From positions 1 through 64,000 of IMG/VR virus record IMGVR_UViG_3300023174_000130: 64,000 nt of DNA. The stretch is one strand, 5' to 3'. Shown in pieces: positions 45,655 through 55,304 of the stretch (position 1 is its first letter; each line of letters starts with the position of its first letter). The DNA comes from a virus. The notes under the pieces were generated by a model that saw only the letters and a program-made list of their open reading frames with translations, was not told the origin of the DNA and searched no databases. A program made the position numbers and the translations under genes.

Positions 45655-47310
45655 TTATGAAGGATACCAAACAACACCATTTTCTACAAACTCACCATCA
45701 TCTTCACCATTATTTTGATTTGGAGCAAATAAAACATTATCATCTTCTGGTTTTATAGCTTCTTCATAGTTAAATTTTGATTGTTCTATAAGATCTGCAA
45801 AGTATTCTTGTCGGGTTAACCAAGCAAAAAATACCAAAGTCATAACTAAATCATCATTTTGACCATCTTCGGCCTTATATGTATTTGATTTAGAAACAAA
45901 TGACATCATTTCTGTTATAATTCTATCATCATTTAATAAAAGTTTATTTTCTTCTACTAGACGTTTTAATATAGCACATCCTATTTTTTTAGTTTGTGCT
46001 GTTGTTCTCAAACCCATTTCATTTTTTCCAACACCACCGAATCCTTGAGATAAAACTTGACCTTTTCTTCCTATAATTTTAGTCATCAATACATTTTCAT
46101 ATTCTAGATCAGAATGAAGAATATTAGAAACTTGACCACCAAGATCATTAGTTTCTATTAAAACATAAGCGTTGTTATAAGCTTTAGCAACATTTTGTAT
46201 AACTGTTGGAAAATTAAAAGGACTTATAGTATTGTTTCTGTAACTGCACACAACCTTGTATGGGGTACTGGAACCTTCAATTACTGTAAATGCTGAATAG
46301 TCCGATCCCTGTCCTCTGGAGACATCTGCTTGCAAAAAATAAGTTTTGTCTTGTTGTGGTGTTTCGTATACTCTATGCCCTTCGGCATTTTCAGATATTG
46401 GTTCTTCTGGTGCCAATACATTTAATTTGGTAGAAGAAATAAGAGTATTAGAAGAGCCCAAAAAGCTACATCCATATTCTTGTTCAAATTGTTCCGGGCT
46501 TGTGTTGGCTATCTGTTCTTCAGCCCACACATCATCTCTTTTAGGACCACCGGGAGTAATTGGAACATCTCTCCAGCTTACTTCTACTGGGACAAATCTA
46601 TTTTTTAATTTATGGCCTTCTTGTCTGTTTGCATCCACCCAAAGTTTATGAAAATGATTCATTCCATTTGGGGTTGAAACAATAATAAGTTTTGTAGTTA
46701 AACCTGCTGAAATAGTTGGATAAGTAGATGAATAGAATTCTTCTGCAATATGTGATGGCAAGAACGCGTATTCGTCCAACAAAAGTAAGTTATAAGAACC
46801 ACCACGGATTGCTGAAGACGATGTTGCGTCACATACGACTCTAGATCCATTTTCCAATTTAAAGCTTGTCTTATTCCATTCTACCACTCCTTGTTGAAGA
46901 AATTGTGGAAGATTTTCATAAGCCAGCTGAAGTTTGGCAAATAATTCGTCTTTAGCGGTTTTTAACTTATTTGCCAGAATAGCTACGTTAACACTTTGGT
47001 TAAATGTAACATAATGACAAATATAACCAATTACTGATGTAGATTTACCCGATTGGCGAGGCCATTTAGAAATAACAAATCTATTTTTGTGTATTTCTCT
47101 TACAAATTTTTCTTGATAATCATATAACTTGAAAGGCATAACGCCTTTGTCTAGCGTTTTTACTTTTACATATTTACTGCAAAAATATACTGGATCATTT
47201 GCACATTTAACATATTCTTCCAGTTGTTCTTTTGTGTAAGGTATTTCAACGCCAGGAGGTTTTAGCTTTGGGTTGTTTCTGTACCCTTGATTATTGTTGT
47301 TTTGACTCAC
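45655..47310 (-). CDS. 17: Terminase large subunit gp17
   Basis: About 551 residues (T4: 610). Packaging ATPase and headful nuclease. Walker A SKWPRQSGKST (about 83-93), Walker B NLLLLDEYAF (about 176-185), C-terminal RNase H-like nuclease beginning QADVSRGQGSDYSAFTVIE with the first metal Asp. GTG at 47310 is preferred as the start (AGAGG about 9 bases upstream); a TTG two codons earlier is possible. It overlaps gene 16. Confidence 0.96.
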   Translation of the reverse strand: MSQNNNNQGYRNNPKLKPPGVEIPYTKEQLEEYVKCANDPVYFCSKYVKVKTLDKGVMPFKLYDYQEKFVREIHKNRFVISKWPRQSGKSTSVIGYICHYVTFNQSVNVAILANKLKTAKDELFAKLQLAYENLPQFLQQGVVEWNKTSFKLENGSRVVCDATSSSAIRGGSYNLLLLDEYAFLPSHIAEEFYSSTYPTISAGLTTKLIIVSTPNGMNHFHKLWVDANRQEGHKLKNRFVPVEVSWRDVPITPGGPKRDDVWAEEQIANTSPEQFEQEYGCSFLGSSNTLISSTKLNVLAPEEPISENAEGHRVYETPQQDKTYFLQADVSRGQGSDYSAFTVIEGSSTPYKVVCSYRNNTISPFNFPTVIQNVAKAYNNAYVLIETNDLGGQVSNILHSDLEYENVLMTKIIGRKGQVLSQGFGGVGKNEMGLRTTAQTKKIGCAILKRLVEENKLLLNDDRIITEMMSFVSKSNTYKAEDGQNDDLVMTLVFFAWLTRQEYFADLIEQSKFNYEEAIKPEDDNVLFAPNQNNGEDDGEFVENGVVWYPS

Positions 47311-47734
47311 TATCAATTACCTCTGCTTCAATCACCTTATCAGTACTTCTATCTTTATTTAATAGATTCTGCAGATCTTTGGTTGAACCAACAAAAACAG
47401 AATTGTTTGTTTGCGTAACTTTTGTCGTAGTAGATGAAGTTGTATCTTTTGCTTTTTTGTGCACATCCAAAACGTTGTTGTTAAGATCGGCCATGGTTTT
47501 TAATAAAATGGCTACCACTTCAAATGCTCTCGGTGAATCCGATTCCGTGGCAACTTTTAATGCAGCTTCAAGTGCTAAATTACCATTACCAATCAAATCT
47601 TTTAGATTTGATTGTACGGTCGCATAATCTTTTTGAAAAGAAGAAGAGTCAAATGTTCCACCAGAAATTACTTTATCTTTTGGTGTTTCTGCAACTTCAT
47701 TTAAATTAAATAACTTTGATAAATTTTTATTCAT
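47291..47734 (-). CDS. 16: Terminase small subunit gp16
   Basis: 147 residues (T4: 164). NLKDLIGNGNLALEAALKVATESDSPRAFEVVAILLKTMADLNNNVLDVHKKAKD is the conserved coiled-coil core of gp16 in pattern. It regulates gp17 ATPase and helps recognise DNA. Ser/Thr-rich linker, then an acidic C-terminus. Located directly upstream of 17 as in T4. Confidence 0.92.
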   Translation of the reverse strand: MNKNLSKLFNLNEVAETPKDKVISGGTFDSSSFQKDYATVQSNLKDLIGNGNLALEAALKVATESDSPRAFEVVAILLKTMADLNNNVLDVHKKAKDTTSSTTTKVTQTNNSVFVGSTKDLQNLLNKDRSTDKVIEAEVIDSESKQQ

Positions 47735-47738
47735 ATAC

Positions 47739-48389
47739 TCAATCTATTATTACAATATTTGATGATGTAATTCCTGTGACAGATTTAATTTCACCAAATA
47801 TCCACGATTTGGCTAAAAACTGAAATGAGGCTATATTAAGTCTACGGCTTGATAAATCACCTTCGTATTTTTCAGTCAAATTATTACTTACCATTATAAT
47901 TGGTATTTGTAAATTTGTCTGTGCCTCATTCATATTTAAAGTGATTATATGTTCGGGAACAAAGAATGGCATTATTTGTTCTATAATTTGCAGCATATCA
48001 TCTGTATGTCTTGTGTAAACATATAGATTAAAAGATACATTTACTGGTATTTGGCTTGATATAGCACTTCCTACTGGACCACATGATGGAGATCCAATAT
48101 TACTAGGTTGTACTTTTCTACCCAATCTTCTTGAAGCATCCGACACAATACTATTCATTGAAAAACTTATAATAGGAAGTTGCGTCTCAATACGAGTTCC
48201 AGGTGTAATAGAAGAAGGTTGCAACAATCTTTGAATAAATTTTTCTTGAGGTGCATAATGAATGGGAACTCGTATATTCTGTGCAACTGATGTATCTGGA
48301 TCAATATGAGCAACTTCTATATTGCTGAATAATGATCCAAAACCAACCACTAGTTTTCTTAAATTTTCATTGTAAAAATAACCAAACAT
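47739..48389 (-). CDS. 15: Tail completion and sheath stabiliser gp15
   Basis: 216 residues (T4: 272). MFGYFYNENLRK matches the T4 start MFGYFYNSSFRR. RVPIHYAPQEKFIQRL and YTRHTDDMLQIIEQIMPFFVPE also follow T4 gp15. The frame is open 7 codons upstream, but AGGAGGT lies about 9 bases before this ATG, which fixes the start. It caps the tail at the end that joins the head. Confidence 0.94.
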   Translation of the reverse strand: MFGYFYNENLRKLVVGFGSLFSNIEVAHIDPDTSVAQNIRVPIHYAPQEKFIQRLLQPSSITPGTRIETQLPIISFSMNSIVSDASRRLGRKVQPSNIGSPSCGPVGSAISSQIPVNVSFNLYVYTRHTDDMLQIIEQIMPFFVPEHIITLNMNEAQTNLQIPIIMVSNNLTEKYEGDLSSRRLNIASFQFLAKSWIFGEIKSVTGITSSNIVIID

Positions 48390-48391
48390 TT

Positions 48392-49069
48392 TTATGAACC
48401 TCCTGTGCAACCAGCTTCATTAAATGGATCATTGGGATTAAATCCATATGAATTGCCTTCTGTTCGCAATTCATCATTAACTCCAAATGTTGTGCCTAGA
48501 TTATTTGCAATTGGTATAATTACCGATCCAGATAACCCTGCTGTAGTTGATGTGTATGGAGAATTGATATCACTATTCAAAGTTTGAATCTTTTCATAGC
48601 TATATGTGAAGAGTTCTGCAGTTATCTGATAAGAATAAAGCTTACCTAAAGGATAAAGAGGATTTTCATGCTCAACAAAATTAATTTCAAATAATGATTT
48701 GGATAAAGGAAAATAAATTAAATCGCCTTCTCTGGGTCTTGTTATGGTTTTATCGATAGCTGTAACTTCATCTCTAAATCTGCGTCTAGCCATTAATAAA
48801 GAAATTTTGTCTTTAATTTCTAATCCAAATTGAGTAATAACATCAGTACCATCAAATCCTTTATATGACTGTATGTACATTTCTATTGTATAAATCTTTT
48901 CAAAAGAAGAAGATGGGTCTTCACCAAATATTTTATCAATGTTAAAATATTTTCTAGGAACATAAAAACAATCCTGACCCACTCCTTGAATTAATTCTAC
49001 CGTCAAATCTTCGATTAAACGTTGTTCTGTTATGACAGAAGTGGTATTGATGTATGGATTTGTTGCCAT
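48392..49069 (-). CDS. 14: Neck protein gp14
   Basis: 225 residues (T4: 256). DCFYVPRKYFNIDKIFGEDPSSSFEKIYTIEMYIQSYKGFDG and GDLIYFPLSKSLFEINFVEHENPLYPLGKLYSYQIT (in parts) follow T4 gp14. It forms the neck with gp13 at the portal exit. Directly follows gene 13 with a 1-base gap. Confidence 0.93.
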   Translation of the reverse strand: MATNPYINTTSVITEQRLIEDLTVELIQGVGQDCFYVPRKYFNIDKIFGEDPSSSFEKIYTIEMYIQSYKGFDGTDVITQFGLEIKDKISLLMARRRFRDEVTAIDKTITRPREGDLIYFPLSKSLFEINFVEHENPLYPLGKLYSYQITAELFTYSYEKIQTLNSDINSPYTSTTAGLSGSVIIPIANNLGTTFGVNDELRTEGNSYGFNPNDPFNEAGCTGGS

Positions 49070-49070
49070 A

Positions 49071-49901
49071 TTATCCGATCATTGGATCAACTGGAAGCTC
49101 TTGAGTCTTCAACAGCATTTGTTCTATTACTTCTAATTCTTTTACAGCATCTTGCATTATAGCTGCAGCATTTAGTGAGGCACCACCGGGCAATGGCATT
49201 CCTGTGAACTTTATTAAGTTTTGTGCCCATTGTTTTTTAAGTAATGCTGCGTAGTGCCTTTGGAAAATACGATCATCCCATGCTTTTATATAATAATCTG
49301 GATTAACTTGAACATACGCTTCAACCATGAGAAAATTTATATGATTCATTCTAGAATCTTTTACTTCTAAAAATAATCTATTTGTTGTTTTTGTATATGT
49401 AAATGATACAGGATAATTAAACACATCATTTATTAAGCTAAGGTATTGCATACTTTCCATGTATGAGGCCATTGGTCCCTGTGATAGGCCACCTTGGTTA
49501 AAGTATAAACCAAAGAAATCAAATAATGTCATTTGATATCTCAAATCAAACATATAATCTCCAACCGTACTATTTGGGCTGTAAACTTGACTAATGGTTC
49601 GAATGTCCGAGGCAGCTGGCCAGTATGCAGTACTTCCACTTTCACTTGAAGTTACACCTTGAGCACCAACAGCATAACCAAATTTTGTTACATCAAAATA
49701 TTTGCCAGTTATATTATCTTGTGTAATTGGTACAACAAACTGTGCACGTTGATTAAAGTCAAAATGACGTTCGTGCATATATTCCAAAGATTCATCTAAA
49801 CGATCTTCAGCTTGTTGAGGATCTATGTTTATTTGAATTACTGGGGCACCCAGTTTTCTAAATGCATAATTGATAAAATCCTGTCGGGTGGTTATAGCCA
49901 T
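49071..49901 (-). CDS. 13: Neck protein gp13
   Basis: 276 residues (T4: 309). The start RQDFINYAFRKLGAPVIQINIDPQQAEDRLDESLEYM and YHERHFDF-type region (HERHFDFNQ) are the gp13 signature. It caps the portal after packaging and joins gp14. ATG lies exactly 5 bases after a CATAAATA octamer; no ribosome binding site is present. Confidence 0.93.
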   Translation of the reverse strand: MAITTRQDFINYAFRKLGAPVIQINIDPQQAEDRLDESLEYMHERHFDFNQRAQFVVPITQDNITGKYFDVTKFGYAVGAQGVTSSESGSTAYWPAASDIRTISQVYSPNSTVGDYMFDLRYQMTLFDFFGLYFNQGGLSQGPMASYMESMQYLSLINDVFNYPVSFTYTKTTNRLFLEVKDSRMNHINFLMVEAYVQVNPDYYIKAWDDRIFQRHYAALLKKQWAQNLIKFTGMPLPGGASLNAAAIMQDAVKELEVIEQMLLKTQELPVDPMIG

Positions 49902-49906
49902 ACAAA

Positions 49907-49914
49907 TATTTATG
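49907..49914 (-). promoter_or_regulatory. Late promoter octamer CATAAATA (leaderless) for 13-14-15-16-17
   Basis: CATAAATA, 5 bases, ATG 49901. The octamer contains the TAA stop of the upstream gene (49912-49910). Confidence 0.65.
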
Positions 49915-50362
49915 TATTCTCTATTATTTTATTTACTTGATCTATAATTCTCTCTTTTTCTTCACTTGCTCCCAGTGTAACTTGAATATATTGTAAGTTT
50001 TCAGGATCTATTTGTTCTATTTGTTCTTTTCTATCTCTTATTTCGGCTGGCTTATAATTTGGATCATAATTACTAAATCCTGGCATTTTAAGTGGACAAT
50101 TTAATATCGGATAATCTAATTTTGAATATTCTTCATTATTTTGCATCAGCCAAGTATGTTTTTTGTCACCACATCCACATTTATTACAAAAATATTTTTG
50201 TGGTTCAACTGAGCTTTCTTTTAAATAAGGACAGGGTGTATTGACTTCCAAACCACCAAAACAAGACAAAACTCTGAGTTGTTTTGTTTGTAAGTCAGTT
50301 TTTTTGTTTCCCAAGCCTCTTGACGCCAACGATGCAGCAAACATTATCATCTTATTAAACAT
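49910..50362 (-). CDS. Cys-rich probable metal-binding protein
   Basis: 150 residues, not recognised with a function. Eight cysteines in a compact pattern: CPYLK (about 44), YFCNKCGCGDKKHTW (about 58-72), and YPILNCPLKMPGFSNY (about 85-100). The CxxCxC cluster plus the flanking CP motifs suggest a zinc or iron-sulphur site. The C-terminus is helical and charged. Found among neck and baseplate genes, so it may be a virion or assembly factor. Confidence 0.6.
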   Translation of the reverse strand: MFNKMIMFAASLASRGLGNKKTDLQTKQLRVLSCFGGLEVNTPCPYLKESSVEPQKYFCNKCGCGDKKHTWLMQNNEEYSKLDYPILNCPLKMPGFSNYDPNYKPAEIRDRKEQIEQIDPENLQYIQVTLGASEEKERIIDQVNKIIENT

Positions 50363-50365
50363 AAA

Positions 50366-51004
50366 TTATATCACCTTATAATCTATTACAATCCCTGCTG
50401 GTATTACGTGTTGCTCCAAGAATGTTTTATAATTTTGTAAAGTATTATACTTGGAACTTGTTACAGCTATTTGTATATTTGAATATGTGGTTGTAGTAAC
50501 ATATACTTCCGTAATACCAAACCCAAGTAAAGCGCAAATCAAATATTTTATAGCTGGAGGAGTTCCTTTGATATTAAAATAATTTTCATCTGCTTTTACA
50601 GCAAATGTTCTTAAATTTGGTAAAATAGAACTTAATTGAGATGAAGATAAATTAGCATTTGGAAAATAAAAATCAAATAAAGCTTCTAAAAATATAGAGT
50701 GCATATACAAAGGAACTCTTATATTTTCCCAGTTAAGCTGTGCACCATATCCATAATCTTGGCTAAAAAGCCATCTTAAATAATTTTTAATAATTGGAAC
50801 TATGGTTACAGAACTAGTAGTATCATTTTCATATGATTTTAAAATCCATTCTGGAAATAAAGATTCTACAGTAAGCATATCTCCAAACCATGGTTTTGTG
50901 ATTATATCATGAAAATCACTACCCAGCACTGTAAAACAGCTTTCAGCAGCTAATTGTGCTTTTGTTTGTAATTGAATTTTTTGATTATTATATAAAACAA
51001 TCAT
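50366..51004 (-). CDS. Baseplate wedge-type protein (tail protein I-like)
   Basis: 212 residues. WGDM/PEWILKSYEND in the N-terminal half and the FLEQHVIPAGIVIDYKVI ending resemble P2 gpI-like wedge proteins, in which the C-terminal strand ends PAG....Y. It directly follows the gp6-like gene (ATGA overlap). I regard it as a wedge component; assignment to a T4 gene is not possible by eye. Confidence 0.5.
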   Translation of the reverse strand: MIVLYNNQKIQLQTKAQLAAESCFTVLGSDFHDIITKPWFGDMLTVESLFPEWILKSYENDTTSSVTIVPIIKNYLRWLFSQDYGYGAQLNWENIRVPLYMHSIFLEALFDFYFPNANLSSSQLSSILPNLRTFAVKADENYFNIKGTPPAIKYLICALLGFGITEVYVTTTTYSNIQIAVTSSKYNTLQNYKTFLEQHVIPAGIVIDYKVI

Positions 51005-52080
51005 TGTTCGTATACCAAATTTATTCCTGCAACAGATCTTGCTCCCAAATAAGCCATCAATGTTGTTTGATTAGTTGATGATAATCCAGTAACATAAACT
51101 TTTACTCTACCCGGTATACAACAATCATTTTGAACTGTTACCAATGATGAATCCGATGTTCCAGAAATACTTGAGCCCACAATCGCATTAACATAATCAT
51201 TTAATGTAACACATCTATCTTGACCTGTGGCTTTAAATAACAATCTACTTCTGGCTTCAGTGACTGATATTTCATCATAACCTCCAGCAGGTACAGTCGT
51301 AGCTACAAATGCTGCATCTGATCTAGCAGTAATTGTAGCATTATTTGCTGCTGCACCATTGGATACAACTGCACGAACTAGAACAGTACTTGTAGTAGGT
51401 ATTTCTTTAGCAGTAATAAAATTATTTGTTACAATATAGCCCTGTGGACCGTTAATAACGGTAAATGTTTGATTGTTATCTGTTGTAGAAGTTGTTCCTT
51501 TGTCAACTCTTGTCCATTTAGTTATTACTCCAGTACCAGTAACAGTTTCATAAAAACTAATGGTTCGGGGATCTACTGTATAAGGTAACTCGCATGATTG
51601 GGTTGCATAATCATAATTGGTATAACTTGTTACACTTTTTCCAGAATAAAGATTAATAGATTTACTTTGACTTGGTAAAACAGAATCTATATTAAAGAAA
51701 TATGTCTGTGCTGCTGTTGTAGTTGTTGCTAGAAAAGTAGCATAATCTTCAAGAGTTGCACCAATTGCAGTAACAGTTCTATTGGTAGAAGCTCCTTGTA
51801 CTGGAGCAATCAATACAGAACTATTAGCTGCAATCCCCAGTATGCTTTGCATTAAAGTAGTAGTTGTTGCAAATGAATTCACATATCCAAATTGTGCATA
51901 TATGCCATTATAAGCCGTGGCAGTAGCCAAAATATTAATCAACATGTTTGCAGCACTGGCATTATTTTCAAAATCAATGTCAGCTAAATCAGGTTGCTGT
52001 TTAAAAAATTTAATCAAAGAGGCTCTAATATCACTAAAATCTAATGATGCAACATTAAGATTTTTTAACTGGTATGTCAT
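51001..52080 (-). CDS. 6: Baseplate wedge protein gp6 (short)
   Basis: 359 residues against 660 in T4. The N-terminal pattern FSDIRASLIKFFKQQPDLADIDFENNASAANMLINILATATAYN resembles T4 gp6 (D.nFegS..n.L.dlLAYNT). The rest is a baseplate_J-like beta domain with RSRLLFKATGQDRCVTLNDYVNAI. gp6 dimers form the ring of the baseplate inner part. It overlaps gene 25 as TAATG. Confidence 0.85.
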   Translation of the reverse strand: MTYQLKNLNVASLDFSDIRASLIKFFKQQPDLADIDFENNASAANMLINILATATAYNGIYAQFGYVNSFATTTTLMQSILGIAANSSVLIAPVQGASTNRTVTAIGATLEDYATFLATTTTAAQTYFFNIDSVLPSQSKSINLYSGKSVTSYTNYDYATQSCELPYTVDPRTISFYETVTGTGVITKWTRVDKGTTSTTDNNQTFTVINGPQGYIVTNNFITAKEIPTTSTVLVRAVVSNGAAANNATITARSDAAFVATTVPAGGYDEISVTEARSRLLFKATGQDRCVTLNDYVNAIVGSSISGTSDSSLVTVQNDCCIPGRVKVYVTGLSSTNQTTLMAYLGARSVAGINLVYEQ

Positions 52081-52460
52081 TATAGTTCTACCTCTATCGT
52101 TGTGCTAGAATTTGACTGCCCATTAATTCCATTATTTAATGAATAAGTTATAAAAAATTGAAATACTGTATCAGATGCATAGTCCAATCTGACTTTAACA
52201 TCATTCATTACTGGGATAGCAGATTCTATGTACGCTGCTAAACCAGATTCCAATGGACCCACTTGGGCTTGGCCAGAAAATATATAACTAAAATAATCTG
52301 ATCCCAAATTCATATTTGAAACAAGTTCACCTTTTTGTGTTTTGAGAACATTTTCAATATATTGAGAATAAGCATTAAATCCGCTCACCATACCAATATC
52401 TTTTTTAGAAGATTTGGAATTAACTTTTTCTAATAATATTGAAAAATCTTTGAGCGCCAT
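52080..52460 (-). CDS. 25: Baseplate wedge protein gp25
   Basis: 126 residues (T4: 132), lysozyme-like gpW/gp25 family. SGFNAYSQYIENVLKTQKGELVSNMNLGSDYFSYIF matches the conserved ...I.NIL.T..GE...... FG core. It starts sheath polymerisation together with gp6 and gp53. The longer frame to 52508 is rejected because ATG 52460 lies exactly 5 bases after an exact TATAAATA. Confidence 0.92.
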   Translation of the reverse strand: MALKDFSILLEKVNSKSSKKDIGMVSGFNAYSQYIENVLKTQKGELVSNMNLGSDYFSYIFSGQAQVGPLESGLAAYIESAIPVMNDVKVRLDYASDTVFQFFITYSLNNGINGQSNSSTTIEVEL

Positions 52461-52465
52461 AATAA

Positions 52466-52473
52466 TATTTATA
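52466..52473 (-). promoter_or_regulatory. Late promoter octamer TATAAATA (leaderless) for 25-6
   Basis: Exact TATAAATA, then TTATT, then ATG 52460. It lies directly after the stop codon of the 52474-53283 gene. The predicted transcript start is the A of the ATG. Confidence 0.75.
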
Positions 52474-53283
52474 TCATGAATAATATCGAACACCTGCTGC
52501 TTTACCACTACTATCTAATGGTGCTATTTGCGTAAGTGACAGTGCTGTTTCGTGTGTTCCAGAATTTGTAATTACGTGTTTAATGCCCGTAACATAATAT
52601 GTTGTATTTAAAACAGAATTTGTTGATGAGTAAGGAAATCCACTTATACCATTTATACGAAGATTGGCAAGTTGACCAACTTTTAATGTAAAATCACCGG
52701 CAATTGTCACGTCCACTTTTCTTCCATATTTAATTGCATCTAGAAATTCTGCTCGTTTTACTGGAGTTTCAACTGGAGTATTCCAAAAAGATGCAACATT
52801 TAATCTTAGTTTTATATAAGCTTCATAATTTGGCTTAATATCTGGGCACAGGCAACTATATGGGGCAGAAGGAGTTGCCCATAAACATCCCATCCAATCA
52901 AGTCCTAATTTTGTATTAATTTGATTGCATTCCTCATTAACAACATCAAAATAAAGATCAATGGGCTGCGTTGTATTTAAAGAAGGAACAGTTGAAGGCC
53001 CAGTCCAAAGAGTATAATTTGAACCAGACCCTCCACATCCACCTCCACCAACAAAATTTTGTGTACTTCCACATGAGCCTTTAGTTGCTGTATAAAAACC
53101 AATAGCTTCTGCAATTTCTAAAACTCCAGGAAATCTATCAAAACACTCTTGCAACGAGGAGGGAATTCCTGTTGCTCCTCTTGTTATTGCTGCATTTGCA
53201 CATTCATATGCATCTTTATTTGCTACAGGATAAAAAGTTTCTTGTGAATAGTTAGTACCATATGTAATAATCTGTTTTGCCAT
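52474..53283 (-). CDS. Baseplate hub-like protein
   Basis: 269 residues. The C-terminal part (GDFTLKVGQLANLRI...YYVTGIKHVITNSGTHETALSLTQI) has the pattern of the late-control-D/gp27-like hub domain (pG..v.v......Y.I..v.H.i....y.T.L.L). The N-terminal half has many Cys and Gly residues (GGGGCGGSG). It follows the 669-residue hub gene. AAAGGA lies before ATG. Confidence 0.55.
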   Translation of the reverse strand: MAKQIITYGTNYSQETFYPVANKDAYECANAAITRGATGIPSSLQECFDRFPGVLEIAEAIGFYTATKGSCGSTQNFVGGGGCGGSGSNYTLWTGPSTVPSLNTTQPIDLYFDVVNEECNQINTKLGLDWMGCLWATPSAPYSCLCPDIKPNYEAYIKLRLNVASFWNTPVETPVKRAEFLDAIKYGRKVDVTIAGDFTLKVGQLANLRINGISGFPYSSTNSVLNTTYYVTGIKHVITNSGTHETALSLTQIAPLDSSGKAAGVRYYS

Positions 53284-53293
53284 TGAATATCCT

Positions 53294-55303
53294 TTAACAA
53301 GTTCCGTCTACAACATTTTCGGCCCAGAAATATGTAACACTATTATTGGGATCTATCTGTTCAATGCATACTCTTGCAACATGCATTATATTTGCAGATT
53401 CTTCAAATGTAGCTGTAGCTGGTGCGCCAATTGGTCTGTATCCAAATCCAGATGCGGCTGATGTATTTGACCAACCCGGTGGCAAATATGCTCCAGTTAA
53501 GCCTCTTTCATTTAAATTTATCGCCCATGTTGCATCTTGACTATCATTTGATTTTTCTGAAGGATCTAATGACCATTGTTCCAACAAATGCGGATAATAC
53601 GTATTACCAGATCCACCTGCTCCAGACGCTGAACCACATGCTCCTGATATTCCAGAAGAAAACAATATCTTGTTCCATTTATACCTATAAAATTTTGCAC
53701 CACTTGGTAGTTCTGGCGTTGTTTCTGTTTGTGGTTGGAAATTGCCACCAGTGCCACCTGTACCAGTAGCACCATAATAAGCAGTATCTGGCTCATATCG
53801 CTGTAATACAGCAAAGAAACAATTTTCTCCTCTTTTACCCATACAACATAAAGAGTGAATAACAAAGTTTTGTTGTTCTATTTTTCTTAATTGTTCTATG
53901 GTATTTTGTATTTTAGATCCGCCAGTAGGACCAGTTGGTCCAGCAAATTCACTAGATCCACAGTTTCCATTTGTCAAAGCTTTAAAGGTATTATATCTAA
54001 TATCCATTACTTTTTGTAAATTCGTACTTTCACCAGGAATAATAGATGTAGCACTAGTTGCATCTGTATCATTTTCATTAGGATAATTTGGATGAATTGG
54101 TGTCAAATCAAACATATTTTTCCACATATCAGGACTATCCAAAAATGCCATGTAGCCTTTATCACCCATTAAATTCAATGCACCGTATGACGATTCCATA
54201 CCATATTGATTTCCCAACATATTTGTAATGGATCTGTCATTAGTTGGTGTGCCCCCATCATAATATCCCCAAGAATTTTCAGGATAAATTAAATCACCAC
54301 CAGAAGGAGCTTCAGTTGCTCTTCCAGCAACACTAACTACATCAATATTATATTTTTGACCATCATCTTGAAATTGAAAAGTTAAATTTTTTAAAGCATT
54401 ATTTTGTACAGCATTAATAGCATCACTCTTAGCATCACCAGTTAATCCTGGATCAACTGTTAGATTATTTGTATCTAAGTATTTTGGAGTTTTTCTAATG
54501 TAGTAATAATTCTTAGATATCCATTGATACGCAGGATTTGTGGCCAAGAAATATGCCTTGCGGTACTGTTTTCCATCCGATAATCTTTCTTCAACCGCAT
54601 CACCATTATAAACAGCAACATTTACTGGTTCTTCATCTTCTGCACCTACCATATCTCTTGAAAAAGATTTAAAATTAAATGCCCCATTCATAGAAGTCCA
54701 AAAGAAAAAATTAGGATTTTTGTTTTGATCAACTGCCATGGTTGACAAATAATTCATCATTTCAATTGCATTATCTGGCAGTGCTTCTTCTCTATTATTA
54801 AAAGGTATAAATGGTCTGTATAAGAAATAATTGGATGCCGAATCACGATATCCTTCATCAGCACCAAATGTATGTACCATTTGAGCTACAAATTCATCCA
54901 CAGTATAAACTTGTGGGCTTTTATATCCCAATAACTTATTCAAAGAATTGGTAGAAAAATATCTGTAATAATGATTTGTAAAATTTATTACTAATAAAGT
55001 TTCTTCAGTATCAGATGCTGCGTTATTACTATATGAAACGCTGGTAATATCACATTCCCATTTATCCCCATTAAAAAATTCAATAGTTAAAGTTGTGACA
55101 GCATTTAATTCAATTGCGCTCGCAATATCTTGTTTGTCTTTTACCAATAATGCTCCAGATGGAAGAACATCATTGATATTTTCGACTATTTCTAATCTTT
55201 CAAATTGGCATTCTTGATTTTGTCTTAAAATATCAAGATCGCCTAAATAAATTGATTTTATTGTAGAATACGCTGGATTAAATCTGGACTGTGTATTTGC
55301 CAT
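53294..55303 (-). CDS. Large baseplate hub protein (gp27-like)
   Basis: 669 residues. The N-terminal 200 residues (IYLGDLDILRQNQECQFERLEIVENINDVLPSGALLVKD...TLTIEFFNG) have the two-barrel hub pattern of gp27/gpD proteins, followed by YTVDEFVAQMVHTFG and the FFFWTSMNGAFNFKSFSRDM strand pair. Beyond about 450 there is a short collagen-like GPTGPTGG patch and Gly-rich loops. No lysozyme motif is found. It presumably forms the central hub of the baseplate. Confidence 0.65.
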   Translation of the reverse strand: MANTQSRFNPAYSTIKSIYLGDLDILRQNQECQFERLEIVENINDVLPSGALLVKDKQDIASAIELNAVTTLTIEFFNGDKWECDITSVSYSNNAASDTEETLLVINFTNHYYRYFSTNSLNKLLGYKSPQVYTVDEFVAQMVHTFGADEGYRDSASNYFLYRPFIPFNNREEALPDNAIEMMNYLSTMAVDQNKNPNFFFWTSMNGAFNFKSFSRDMVGAEDEEPVNVAVYNGDAVEERLSDGKQYRKAYFLATNPAYQWISKNYYYIRKTPKYLDTNNLTVDPGLTGDAKSDAINAVQNNALKNLTFQFQDDGQKYNIDVVSVAGRATEAPSGGDLIYPENSWGYYDGGTPTNDRSITNMLGNQYGMESSYGALNLMGDKGYMAFLDSPDMWKNMFDLTPIHPNYPNENDTDATSATSIIPGESTNLQKVMDIRYNTFKALTNGNCGSSEFAGPTGPTGGSKIQNTIEQLRKIEQQNFVIHSLCCMGKRGENCFFAVLQRYEPDTAYYGATGTGGTGGNFQPQTETTPELPSGAKFYRYKWNKILFSSGISGACGSASGAGGSGNTYYPHLLEQWSLDPSEKSNDSQDATWAINLNERGLTGAYLPPGWSNTSAASGFGYRPIGAPATATFEESANIMHVARVCIEQIDPNNSVTYFWAENVVDGTC

Positions 55304-55304
55304 A

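Noticed and set aside
52461-52508. Upstream extension of gene 25
   Set aside because: The extra 16 codons overlap the upstream gene and would lie before the exact TATAAATA promoter; the internal ATG matches the gp25 family start.
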